A DNA stretch of 7,137 nt. Source: an uncultured Peptococcaceae bacterium. GTDB taxonomy: Bacteria; Bacillota; Desulfotomaculia; Desulfotomaculales; Desulfallaceae. The stretch spans positions 1-7,137 of the forward strand of contig CAJYBN010000145.1 in NCBI GenBank assembly GCA_913064925.1, written 5' to 3'. This document shows, in pieces, positions 1-6,524 of this stretch. How positions within the stretch are numbered: position 1 is the first letter of the stretch; every line of letters starts with the position of its first letter. The notes beneath the pieces were generated by a model. The model searched no databases. It saw nothing but the letters and a program-made list of their open reading frames with translations, and was not told the origin of the DNA. The position numbers were made by a program, and so were the translations under genes.

Positions 1-77
1 GCTACGCCCGGGCCTCCTCGCCGCTGACCGGGTTCCTGCGGGAAGAGCAGGCCCCCGAAGCTGCGGAACAAGCATAA
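1..77 (+). CDS. thiG: Thiazole synthase ThiG, C-terminal end only (partial)
   Basis: Only the last 24 codons and the TAA stop are in the window; the gene starts to the left. The visible peptide begins YARASSPLTGFLREE. The ASSPLTGF signature is the typical C-terminal end of ThiG, the TIM-barrel enzyme that builds the thiazole phosphate ring from deoxyxylulose phosphate, ThiS thiocarboxylate and dehydroglycine. The gene immediately downstream is thiH, whose product makes the dehydroglycine, and this neighbour supports the call. The last ten or so residues (Glu/Ala-rich) are a short tail beyond the conserved part. The call rests on a short peptide plus context. Confidence 0.85.
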   Translation, partial: YARASSPLTGFLREEQAPEAAEQA

Positions 78-83
78 AACCTG

Positions 84-1202
84 ATGGGGATGATAAGCGT
101 GAGCTTTTACCGGCATTACCAGCGATACAAGGATTTCGATTTCGAAGCCTTTTTTAACAAGTTGTCCGGGGAGGACATTCGCCGGCTTATCCACAAGGAC
201 CGGCTGTCCGAGCTGGATTACCTGGCCCTGCTTTCGCCCCGGGCCGAAGCTTACCTGGAGGAAATGGCCCAGAAGGCACACCGACTGACGGTGCAGCACT
301 TCGGCCGGGTGATTTTGCTCTACACCCCCCTGTACCTGGCCAACTACTGCGTGAACAGCTGCGTTTACTGCGGCTTTCGCGTCCAGAACAAACTGGAGAG
401 AAAGAAGCTTACCCCCGCCGAGCTGGAAGCCGAGGCCGGGTTAATTGCTGCCACGGGCCTCAAGCACATTTTGATCCTCACCGGGGAGTCCCGGCAGTAT
501 TCCCCGGTATCCTACATCAGGGAGTGCGTGGAAATATTGAAAAAATATTTCACCTCCATTTCCATCGAGGTGTACCCGCTGGAGGAGGCCGAATACGCCG
601 AGCTGATCGCCGCCGGCGTGGACGGCCTGACCATTTACCAGGAAGTTTACGACGAGGATGTTTACCGGGAGGTGCACCCCGCGGGGCCGAAGCGAAACTA
701 CCTGTTTCGGCTGGAGGCCCCGGAGCGGGCCTGCCGGGCCGGAATGCGCACCGTGAACGTGGGCGCCCTGCTGGGGCTGCACCACTGGCGCAGCGAGGCC
801 TTCTTTACCGGACTGCATGCCAATTACCTCCAGAACCGTTATCCCGATGTGGAGGTGAGCATGTCCCCGCCCCGCATGCGCCCGCACCTGGGGGGATACG
901 CGCCCAGGGTTAGGGTGAGCGACAAAAACCTGGTGCAGTACATGCTGGCCTTCCGGCTGTTCATGCCCCGGGCCGGTATCACCATTTCCACCCGGGAATC
1001 CCCCGCGCTGCGGGAACACCTAATCAAGCTGGGCGTGACCAGGATGTCGGCGGGCTCGTGCACGGCGGTGGGGGGCCGTGCGGCGGCGGGGAAATCAACC
1101 GGCCAGTTCGACATCTCGGACGAGAGGGACGTGGCCACCATGGCCAGGGTGATCTACAGCCACGGCTACCAGCCCGTCTACAAGGACTGGCAGATGCTTT
1201 AA
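84..1202 (+). CDS. thiH: 2-iminoacetate synthase ThiH (radical SAM tyrosine lyase)
   Basis: ThiH cleaves tyrosine with S-adenosylmethionine chemistry to give dehydroglycine (2-iminoacetate) and p-cresol, feeding ThiG. The radical-SAM cluster motif CxxxCxxC is visible as Cys89, Cys93 and Cys96 (NYCVNSCVYCGF), followed by ILTGESR at 131-137. The C-terminal GVTRMSAGSCTAVGG segment is characteristic of ThiH. At 372 residues it matches the family length (E. coli about 377). Use of ThiH rather than the oxygen-dependent ThiO fits an anaerobe. The start is uncertain: ATG at 84 is 6 nt after the thiG stop but has no clear ribosome site; ATG at 90, or GTG at 99 with GGGGA 8 nt upstream, are in-frame alternatives. 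It is probably translationally coupled to thiG. Confidence 0.95.
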   Translation: MGMISVSFYRHYQRYKDFDFEAFFNKLSGEDIRRLIHKDRLSELDYLALLSPRAEAYLEEMAQKAHRLTVQHFGRVILLYTPLYLANYCVNSCVYCGFRVQNKLERKKLTPAELEAEAGLIAATGLKHILILTGESRQYSPVSYIRECVEILKKYFTSISIEVYPLEEAEYAELIAAGVDGLTIYQEVYDEDVYREVHPAGPKRNYLFRLEAPERACRAGMRTVNVGALLGLHHWRSEAFFTGLHANYLQNRYPDVEVSMSPPRMRPHLGGYAPRVRVSDKNLVQYMLAFRLFMPRAGITISTRESPALREHLIKLGVTRMSAGSCTAVGGRAAAGKSTGQFDISDERDVATMARVIYSHGYQPVYKDWQML

Positions 1203-1221
1203 AGGAAGGTTGGTGATCAAC

Positions 1222-1878
1222 ATGGCCCGAAGACCCGGGTTGGCCGGGCTGCTGGCAGCCGACATATACGGCATCACCGCCGAGGAATACTCCCGGGGCA
1301 GGACCAACGTCGAGGTGGTCCGGCACATGATTGAAGCCGGCATAAAAGTCATCCAGTACCGGGAAAAGGACAAATCCATGCGGGAAAAGTACCGCGAGTG
1401 CGCGCAAATCAGGGAGATGACCCGGGCGGCGGGCGTCACCTTTATCGTCAACGACCACGTCGACCTGGCGCTGCTGGTGGGGGCGGACGGCGTGCACGTG
1501 GGCCAAGACGACCTGCCGCCGGAAAAAATCCGCGCCCTGGTGGGCGACGAAATGATCATCGGCATGTCCACCCACTCCCCGGCCCAGGCCAGGGCCGCCG
1601 TGGAGAGCGGGGTGGACTACATCGGCGTGGGCCCGCTCTTCGCCACCAGCACCAAGAAGGACGTGTGCGCCCCGGTGGGGCTCCAGTACCTGGAATACGT
1701 GGTCAACAACCTGGATATACCCTTTGTGGCCATCGGGGGCATCAAAGAGCACAACATTGCAGAGGTGGCCCGGCGCGGCGCCCGCTGCATCGCCCTGGTG
1801 ACGGAAATTGTGGGCGCCGCGGACATCGCCGCTAAAGTGCGCGCTTTAAGGGCCGCCATCGCCCGGAAGGAGGATTAA
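1222..1878 (+). CDS. thiE: Thiamine-phosphate synthase ThiE
   Basis: ThiE condenses HMP-pyrophosphate with thiazole phosphate to thiamine phosphate, releasing pyrophosphate. Family motifs occur in order, numbered from ATG 1222: QYREK 45-49, ND 77-78, VHVGQDD 91-97, GMSTHS 114-119, VGPLFATSTKKD 136-147 and AIGGI 170-174. Length is 218 residues, normal for a stand-alone ThiE. TTG 1210 and GTG 1213 are in-frame alternatives. ATG 1222 is preferred because GGTGATC at 1212-1218 matches the complement of the 16S rRNA 3' tail at a suitable distance, with AAGGAAGG just before it. In many bacteria with ThiD2, that domain is fused to the N-terminus of ThiE; here the two are separate genes flanking thiC. 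Confidence 0.95.
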   Translation: MARRPGLAGLLAADIYGITAEEYSRGRTNVEVVRHMIEAGIKVIQYREKDKSMREKYRECAQIREMTRAAGVTFIVNDHVDLALLVGADGVHVGQDDLPPEKIRALVGDEMIIGMSTHSPAQARAAVESGVDYIGVGPLFATSTKKDVCAPVGLQYLEYVVNNLDIPFVAIGGIKEHNIAEVARRGARCIALVTEIVGAADIAAKVRALRAAIARKED

Positions 1879-1886
1879 TTTAGATG
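1867..1886 (+). promoter_or_regulatory. Strong ribosome binding site of thiC inside the end of thiE
   Basis: AAGGAGG at 1867-1873 lies 10 nt before ATG 1884 and overlaps the last codons of thiE, whose stop is at 1876-1878. This fixes the thiC start and suggests that thiE translation helps open the thiC site. Confidence 0.8.
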
Positions 1887-3179
1887 AAATATACCACCCA
1901 GATGGACGCCGCCCGCCGGGGCATCATAACCAATGAAATGGAGGCGGTGGCCCGCAAGGAGAACGTGGACGTGCGCAGGCTGCAGCAGCTGGTGGCCGCG
2001 GGCCGGGTAGTCATCCCGGCCAACAAAAACCATGCTGCCCTGGACCCCTGCGGCATCGGCGAGGGGCTGCGTACCAAGATCAACGTCAACCTTGGCGTGT
2101 CCAGGGACTGCTGCGACGTGGAGGCGGAAATGGAAAAAGCCCGCTACGCCGTGGAGCTCAAGGCCGACGCCATCATGGACCTGAGCTGCTACGGGAAAAC
2201 CGGGGAATTCCGGCGCCGGCTGGTGGAAATGTCGCCGGTGGCCGTCGGCACCGTGCCCGTTTACGACGCCGTGGGTTTTTACGACAAGGAACTGGAGAAG
2301 ATTACGCCGGAGGAATTCCTGGGCGTGGTGGAAGAGCATGCCAGGGACGGCGTGGATTTCATGACCATTCACGCTGGCATCAACCGCGAAACCGCGGCGG
2401 TGTTCCGGCGCAACCCGCGGTTGACCAACATTGTTTCCCGGGGCGGATCGCTGCTGTTCGCCTGGATGGAGATGAACGGCAGGGAAAATCCATTTTACGA
2501 GTATTACGACGACCTGCTGGATATTTGCAGCCGGTATGACGTCACCATCAGCCTGGGGGACGCCTGCCGCCCGGGCTGCCTCAAAGACGCCACCGACGCG
2601 TCCCAGGTGCACGAACTGATGGTGCTGGGCGAGTTGACCCGCCGGGCGTGGGAGCGCGGGGTGCAGGTGATGATCGAGGGGCCGGGGCACATGCCGCTCA
2701 ATGAAATCGCCGCCAACATGATGCTGGAGAAGAAATTGTGCCACGGCGCGCCCTTTTACGTGCTGGGCCCGCTGGTTACGGACGTGGCCCCTGGCTACGA
2801 CCACATTACTAGCGCCATCGGCGGCGCCATCGCCGCCGCCAGCGGCGCCGATTTCCTCTGCTACGTTACGCCGGCCGAACACCTGCGCCTGCCCACCCTG
2901 GAGGACATGAAAGAGGGTATTATCGCCGCCCGGATCGCCGCCCACGCCGCCGACATCGCCAAGGGCATCCCCGGGGCGCGGCAGTGGGACGACGACATGA
3001 GCGAGGCTAGGGCCAATTTGGACTGGGAAAAGATGTTCCAGCTGGCCATCGACCCCGACAAGGCTAGGCGGTACCGGGCCGAGTCCCGCCCCCAGCACGA
3101 GGACTCCTGCACCATGTGCGGCAAAATGTGCGCGGTGCGGAACATGAACCGGGTCCTGCGGGGAGAGGACGTTCTATAA
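1884..3179 (+). CDS. thiC: Phosphomethylpyrimidine synthase ThiC, short form
   Basis: ThiC is a radical SAM enzyme that rearranges 5-aminoimidazole ribotide into hydroxymethylpyrimidine phosphate. Recognisable segments are INVNLGVS 66-73, TIHAGI 161-166, SRGGSL 185-190, SLGDACRPG 223-231, MIEGPGHMPL 263-272, YVLGPLVTDVAPGYDHIT 292-309 and CYVTPAEHL 326-334. The C-terminal iron-sulfur motif is Cys409-x2-Cys412-x3-Cys416 (CTMCGKMC). At 431 residues it is the short form without the N-terminal extension of the roughly 600-residue proteobacterial and Bacillus enzymes. The cluster spacing is CX2CX3C rather than the CX2CX4C described for the long forms; I believe this is usual in short ThiC but could not check. 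Stop TAA is 1 nt before the next gene. Confidence 0.97.
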   Translation: MKYTTQMDAARRGIITNEMEAVARKENVDVRRLQQLVAAGRVVIPANKNHAALDPCGIGEGLRTKINVNLGVSRDCCDVEAEMEKARYAVELKADAIMDLSCYGKTGEFRRRLVEMSPVAVGTVPVYDAVGFYDKELEKITPEEFLGVVEEHARDGVDFMTIHAGINRETAAVFRRNPRLTNIVSRGGSLLFAWMEMNGRENPFYEYYDDLLDICSRYDVTISLGDACRPGCLKDATDASQVHELMVLGELTRRAWERGVQVMIEGPGHMPLNEIAANMMLEKKLCHGAPFYVLGPLVTDVAPGYDHITSAIGGAIAAASGADFLCYVTPAEHLRLPTLEDMKEGIIAARIAAHAADIAKGIPGARQWDDDMSEARANLDWEKMFQLAIDPDKARRYRAESRPQHEDSCTMCGKMCAVRNMNRVLRGEDVL

Positions 3180-3180
3180 A

Positions 3181-3981
3181 ATGGATGGGGTGCTGCGGAT
3201 CATAGATGCCAACCTGAACCGGCTGCGCGAAGGGCTGCGGGTGATCGAGGACACGGTCCGGTTCATTTACGATGACGGGACGGCGACGCTGGCCCTGAAA
3301 GAGGCCCGGCACGCCCTGGGAAAACTTGTGGAGGAACTGCCCGGCGGCCCGGCGGCCCTGCTTTCCGCCCGGGACAGCGGCGGGGATGTGGGCGCCGGGC
3401 TGAACACCGGCTCGGAAATGACCCGCTCGACGCACGGGGAAATACTGGCGGCCAATTTCAAGCGGGCCCAGGAAGCGGCCCGGGTGCTGGAGGAGTACGC
3501 CAAGATGTTTTCGCCGGTCCGGGCGGCGGAGATAAAAGAAATACGCTTTATGCTGTATAAATTAGAAAAACAAATCAGCTTGGATGTCGTTAGTGCACAT
3601 CAGAGACAGGAGGGATTTCAAGTGAGTAAGCTCAAGGTGCTTTTTCATGTCAACGAGCTCGAAAGGTGGCCAAGGGTTCTGGTTAACGTGACCAACTTCA
3701 TCAAAGACGTGGGGCGGGAAAACGCCGACATCGAGGTGGTGGCCAACGGAGCCGCGGTTCTCGCTTATGCTGACGGCAACGCGGGGGAAGATAAGAAAAA
3801 GCTGCACGCGGAGATGGCCGGGCTGGCGGAAGCGGGCGTGGCCTTTGTCGCCTGCCGCAACGCCCTGAAAATGCATTCCCTGGATGAAAACGCGCTGCCC
3901 CCGTTTGTAACGGTGGTCCCGGCGGCCATTACCGAAATTGTGCAGAAGCAGGCCGCCGGTTACGCCTACATTAAGCCATGA
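3181..3981 (+). CDS. ThiD2-type HMP-phosphate kinase fused in frame to a DsrE-family domain
   Basis: Residues 1-132 match ThiD2, the monofunctional HMP-phosphate kinase usually found joined to the N-terminus of ThiE. Signatures are RIIDANLNRLREGLRVIED 6-24, ARDSGGDVG 63-71, ANFKRAQEAARVLEEY 91-106 and YKLEKQI 126-132. It would convert ThiC's HMP-P to HMP-PP for ThiE, and no other HMP-P kinase is visible in the window. Residues 148-266 form a complete DsrE-family (DsrE/F, sulfur-relay-like) domain: KVLFHVNELERW near the start, EVVANGAAVLAY 185-196, VACRNALK 224-230 region with Cys225, and AAGYAYIKP at the end. Residues 133-147 form a linker encoded by AT-rich DNA. The start has GGGAGAGG at 3161-3168, 12 nt upstream. 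A true fusion is possible, but the joint looks like a former intergenic spacer (see the internal start entries). Domain calls are firm; the single-polypeptide status is not. Confidence 0.85.
   Translation: MDGVLRIIDANLNRLREGLRVIEDTVRFIYDDGTATLALKEARHALGKLVEELPGGPAALLSARDSGGDVGAGLNTGSEMTRSTHGEILAANFKRAQEAARVLEEYAKMFSPVRAAEIKEIRFMLYKLEKQISLDVVSAHQRQEGFQVSKLKVLFHVNELERWPRVLVNVTNFIKDVGRENADIEVVANGAAVLAYADGNAGEDKKKLHAEMAGLAEAGVAFVACRNALKMHSLDENALPPFVTVVPAAITEIVQKQAAGYAYIKP
3608..3624 (+). promoter_or_regulatory. Internal ribosome binding site and GTG start for the DsrE domain
   Basis: AGGAGGG at 3608-3614 is followed by a 7-nt spacer and GTG at 3622. It is one of the best ribosome sites in the window and lies inside the ThiD2-DsrE frame. 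The GTG begins the peptide VSKLKVLFHVNE, exactly where stand-alone DsrE-family proteins begin. Confidence 0.7.
3622..3981 (+). CDS. Alternative separate product: DsrE-family protein from internal GTG
   Basis: Starting at GTG 3622, the same frame as the ThiD2 gene yields a 119-residue DsrE-family protein, the normal size for a stand-alone member. The conserved cysteine lies in VACRNALK (residue 78 here). DsrE-like proteins are small cytoplasmic proteins; several relatives (TusD, DsrE) pass sulfur as a cysteine persulfide, but most members of this subgroup are uncharacterised. The product may be made in addition to, or instead of, the 266-residue fusion. Its role beside thiamine genes is unknown; sulfur delivery for thiazole formation is only a guess. 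Confidence 0.5.
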   Translation: MSKLKVLFHVNELERWPRVLVNVTNFIKDVGRENADIEVVANGAAVLAYADGNAGEDKKKLHAEMAGLAEAGVAFVACRNALKMHSLDENALPPFVTVVPAAITEIVQKQAAGYAYIKP

Positions 3982-4028
3982 AAAAAGCTGCGCCATCTAC
4001 TGAGTTGGAGGACCAGGTACAAATAATT

Positions 4029-5330
4029 CTACAACAAGTTACCAGAGATTGTTAGCCTGAGAAGATATGCGTTTTGAGGTAAATATCTTAATGATAATTC
4101 CTCAAACCGGTGGCTTATATCGGAGAGATGTACTCCTTCCCGGTTAAGTTGGTAAAGCGCGATATCCAAAAGACCCTGTTTTTCCACCTGGAACTGGTAT
4201 GATTGAGAAAAGAAAACCACCTTTTCTATTTCCATTCTGTAGGGGGCTGTAAGCACTCCAACCGCCCAAACGCACGGCTCGTCCGGTATAGTAACGAGTG
4301 GATACCTAAAAACCGGTGAAGTACTAATGGAAGGTACAAAACTTATTATTGGTACGGTTCCCGGGAACGGGTTGATTTTATCCAGCGTTTTCTCCCATTT
4401 CTTATGGCCGTTTCTTTTCTTGAGCCTGGTGGTAATAGGGTACTTGCCCGGGATTTCCAGACCCCAAAAGCTGTTTATGCCGCCGGCTGTTTTGGGCAGG
4501 TAGTTCTCGGTTAGCCCGAGGCAAATGTCCTCACCGTTTTGTGCGGCAATAATACTGTCACCTTCACTCGTCCACCTGCTGCCACCCATTGCATACGAGG
4601 CGAATTGAGATTGCCAGGTGAGAAGCGGGTTTATTTTAACAGTTCGACTGCTGGTTAGCGTACCGTCACCTTTCAAAAAATAAATGGGCGCGGAAACCGA
4701 GCAGTGTTTAAATGAGTTGCTCAGCCAGGAAAAAAATAATTCCACCGGTTCCGACAGTATGAGGTTTATTAATAAAACATTTTCTCTTAACAGGAAATTT
4801 GCCGTACTGTAGTTGTACGAAGGGTAATAAATAAACCTGCCCGGGTAAAGTTTTTCCCCTTCTTCTATTAAGCGTTTTTCCCCCGCGGGTTCAATTAACG
4901 ACAGGGTGCTGTTTATTGCAATATGCTTAATTGGAAGGTTGGAAATCGATTTTAAAGCCAGTTGCATTTGTAACGTGTATTCGGGATGATCGGGCAGCGG
5001 CAGGTTAAAATAATGTAATTCTACGCTGCTTTCTTTAAGTAAGCTGTTAACGGGCGGGTATTCAAAAGCGGCGGGGGTGATTCTGAAATAGCCAAAAGAA
5101 AAGTCTTCCTTTAGTCTTTTCTGCAGTAATACAGTTAGATCGGCCACAACCAGTATCTTTTCAATATCAGGTGCCGAAATGCCATTTGCGTGTAAAAAAC
5201 CATTGATAATTTCAGGCAGGGTTTCCGGGTAATCCAACGGGTATGTTTCAGCCGCCAAAACTATTGTATCCCGGCCGTAACAAAGGGCCACTTTTTCTTC
5301 CAGCCAAAAGAGAACAAGATTCCCTTTCAT
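4029..5330 (-). CDS. HyuA-like hydantoinase/oxoprolinase-family protein with degenerate nucleotide-binding motifs
   Basis: This is a distant homologue of the HyuA / N-methylhydantoinase A family, which uses ATP to open hydantoin or oxoproline rings. The C-terminal stretch LSLRYLPQNAYLLRL closely resembles the family's IPLAYLPGNA segment, and IYFLKGDGTLTS (216-227, numbered from ATG 5330) matches the LFLTQNDGTL region before the second phosphate loop. The expected DxGGTxTD at the N-terminus is absent (the protein starts MKGNLVLFWLEEK). The expected GSGP and DVGGTTTD sites read WQSQFASYAMGG (239-250) and AAQNGEDICLGL (262-273). At 433 residues it is shorter than the roughly 510-520 usual for the family as I recall it, the loss falling after the second motif. 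The start is ATG 5330 because GGGAGG lies 8 nt upstream; an in-frame TTG at 5381 lacks such a site. It is probably co-transcribed with the DUF917 gene and non-catalytic or a partner subunit. Confidence 0.75.
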   Translation of the reverse strand: MKGNLVLFWLEEKVALCYGRDTIVLAAETYPLDYPETLPEIINGFLHANGISAPDIEKILVVADLTVLLQKRLKEDFSFGYFRITPAAFEYPPVNSLLKESSVELHYFNLPLPDHPEYTLQMQLALKSISNLPIKHIAINSTLSLIEPAGEKRLIEEGEKLYPGRFIYYPSYNYSTANFLLRENVLLINLILSEPVELFFSWLSNSFKHCSVSAPIYFLKGDGTLTSSRTVKINPLLTWQSQFASYAMGGSRWTSEGDSIIAAQNGEDICLGLTENYLPKTAGGINSFWGLEIPGKYPITTRLKKRNGHKKWEKTLDKINPFPGTVPIISFVPSISTSPVFRYPLVTIPDEPCVWAVGVLTAPYRMEIEKVVFFSQSYQFQVEKQGLLDIALYQLNREGVHLSDISHRFEELSLRYLPQNAYLLRLTISGNLL

Positions 5331-5344
5331 TAACTTTTCCTCCC
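5328..5344 (-). promoter_or_regulatory. Ribosome binding site deciding the HyuA-like start
   Basis: On the minus strand GGGAGG at 5344-5339 precedes ATG 5330-5328 by 8 nt. This favours ATG 5330 over the upstream in-frame TTG at 5381 and leaves a 59-nt gap after the DUF917 stop. Confidence 0.75.
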
Positions 5345-5387
5345 GGGGTATAGCGCGTGCGTAAGTGCAATCAAGGTCCAACCAACC

Positions 5388-5412
5388 TATTAATAATAAT
5401 AAGAATAATAAA
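5388..5412 (-). repeat. TAT/TTA trinucleotide run spanning the DUF917 stop
   Basis: The minus strand ends the DUF917 gene with a TAT-rich run, interrupted once by TCT, that encodes the C-terminal YYSYYY and runs into tandem stops TAA-TAG. It is a short imperfect microsatellite of about 25 bases. Confidence 0.6.
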
Positions 5413-6487
5413 GTTTTTCCAAAGGCTCATAACCGGATTTATAACCAAAGCATTGGGGCCCCACAATATCCAGATTCTTTTTTGTTTTTAAGGGCAGTGG
5501 TGCAGGCGTGCCAATGACGGATACTTCCATGCCCGGCAGCAGGTTGTTGTTATTAACGGGCCTCAGCGTCTCCAGATTAATAACTGAAATCAGATCCGGG
5601 ACCATGGCGGCTATTTTGTTTTGGCGGTAAGCGAAGAGATTTTCGTTTTGCATTAGTATTTTAAATTCTTCATTTATGTAAGAACCGCTTCCCTTAATGG
5701 TAATGGTGCGTAAACTCAATGATTCCGTTTCTATATCTTTTATTGAACCGGTAAACAATTCTATGGCGCTGCCGTAGATGGAGTTTTTAGTAACAAAAAT
5801 AAGCTTTTCCAGCAGTTGCGAATAAGAACTTGAGTTGGCAAAAACTTGTCCCAACTCGGCGGCAAAGGAGATGGTTCCGGGAATAAGGATGTGTTTTAAA
5901 ATGCTGCCTTTGTTGGAAAAACCGGCGAAAAAGCCGACGCCGCCGCCTTCACTTATTACCTTACGGGTGTTTAATTCTAAAAGAAAATTGTCATTCTCAA
6001 AAAAGTCATGTTCTCGGCCAAAGCTGTCAATCAAAGTTAATGGTGTGCCGGGAATCTGTGCGAAGTTAAAGGTGGTCATTTGCAGTTCCGGAAAAGCGCG
6101 TCCCATGGAATCTGCATCCACCACCGGTAAACCCAGTCTTCCGGCCACCAGCATAGGATAAAGGATATTTACTCCGGCGCATTCTATTGTTGTTATTCCC
6201 TTAAATTCCTGTCCCGTCAAAGCCTGAAGGCGTTCCAGAGCTTTAACCCCTTCCACTCCCGCGGGGAAATATTGCCCCATCAACTCCGGTGACCCCATCA
6301 TGTTCACCGAAGCATAATAACCCTCCGCGTCAAGCTCTTCCAGGCTGATAAGCCGGATTGTCTTATCACCGGTTAAAATATCATTCAGGAAGAAGGACAA
6401 ACTCTCCGGATCGCCGCCCCCTCCTGAACCAAGAAAAATACCACCCAAGTGTAGATATTGGATCCAGTCCCTGTCAATGTTCTTCAT
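5390..6487 (-). CDS. DUF917 / S-methyl-thiohydantoin desulfurase family protein
   Basis: The 365-residue protein matches the DUF917 family (Pfam PF06032, renamed after S-methyl-thiohydantoin desulfurase). Signatures are LGSGGGGDP 19-27 near the N-terminus, ITTIECAGVNILYPMLVAGR 98-117, and LPVVDADSMGRAFPELQMTT 120-139. The C-terminal half has the VSVIGTPAP (322-330) and VGPQCFGY (342-349) segments typical of the family. Members are usually found beside HyuA-type genes, as here, and are thought to act on hydantoin-like rings; the real substrate cannot be told from sequence. The common EIGG motif reads ECAG here. The start at 6487 has AAGGGG 5 nt upstream. It lies 37 nt after the activator gene and 59 nt before the HyuA-like start, so a three-gene unit is likely. 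No signal peptide or membrane segment is evident, so it is probably cytoplasmic. Confidence 0.88.
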   Translation of the reverse strand: MKNIDRDWIQYLHLGGIFLGSGGGGDPESLSFFLNDILTGDKTIRLISLEELDAEGYYASVNMMGSPELMGQYFPAGVEGVKALERLQALTGQEFKGITTIECAGVNILYPMLVAGRLGLPVVDADSMGRAFPELQMTTFNFAQIPGTPLTLIDSFGREHDFFENDNFLLELNTRKVISEGGGVGFFAGFSNKGSILKHILIPGTISFAAELGQVFANSSSYSQLLEKLIFVTKNSIYGSAIELFTGSIKDIETESLSLRTITIKGSGSYINEEFKILMQNENLFAYRQNKIAAMVPDLISVINLETLRPVNNNNLLPGMEVSVIGTPAPLPLKTKKNLDIVGPQCFGYKSGYEPLEKLYYSYYY

Positions 6488-6524
6488 TTAATCCCCTTCT
6501 TTATTTATTTGATCTACAGAGTGG

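Noticed and set aside
1..98. TPP riboswitch controlling the thi genes
   Set aside because: The window begins inside thiG and no such element fits here; it would be expected upstream of the operon, outside the window.
1875..3098. Long open frame on the minus strand opposite thiC, and similar antisense frames opposite thiH and thiE
   Set aside because: The opposite frames are Gly/His/Arg/Pro-rich with no recognisable domains and lie against strongly conserved thi genes; they are by-products of high-GC codon use.
3556..3561. TATAAA as a -10 element for a separate dsrE promoter
   Set aside because: No -35-like hexamer lies at the right distance, and TATAAA is expected by chance in this AT-rich stretch.
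3982..4028. Possible terminator between the convergent operons
   Set aside because: The only stem noticed (TGG/CCA around 4005-4015) is too short and has no T-run on either strand.
5366..5380. A second sigma-54-like sequence (TGGACC...TTGCA, minus strand) before the HyuA-like gene
   Set aside because: Only 9 nt separate the GG and GC elements; sigma-54 normally requires 10.
5331..5381. Upstream TTG start at 5381 adding 17 residues to the HyuA-like protein
   Set aside because: No good ribosome site precedes the TTG, while ATG 5330 has GGGAGG at ideal distance.
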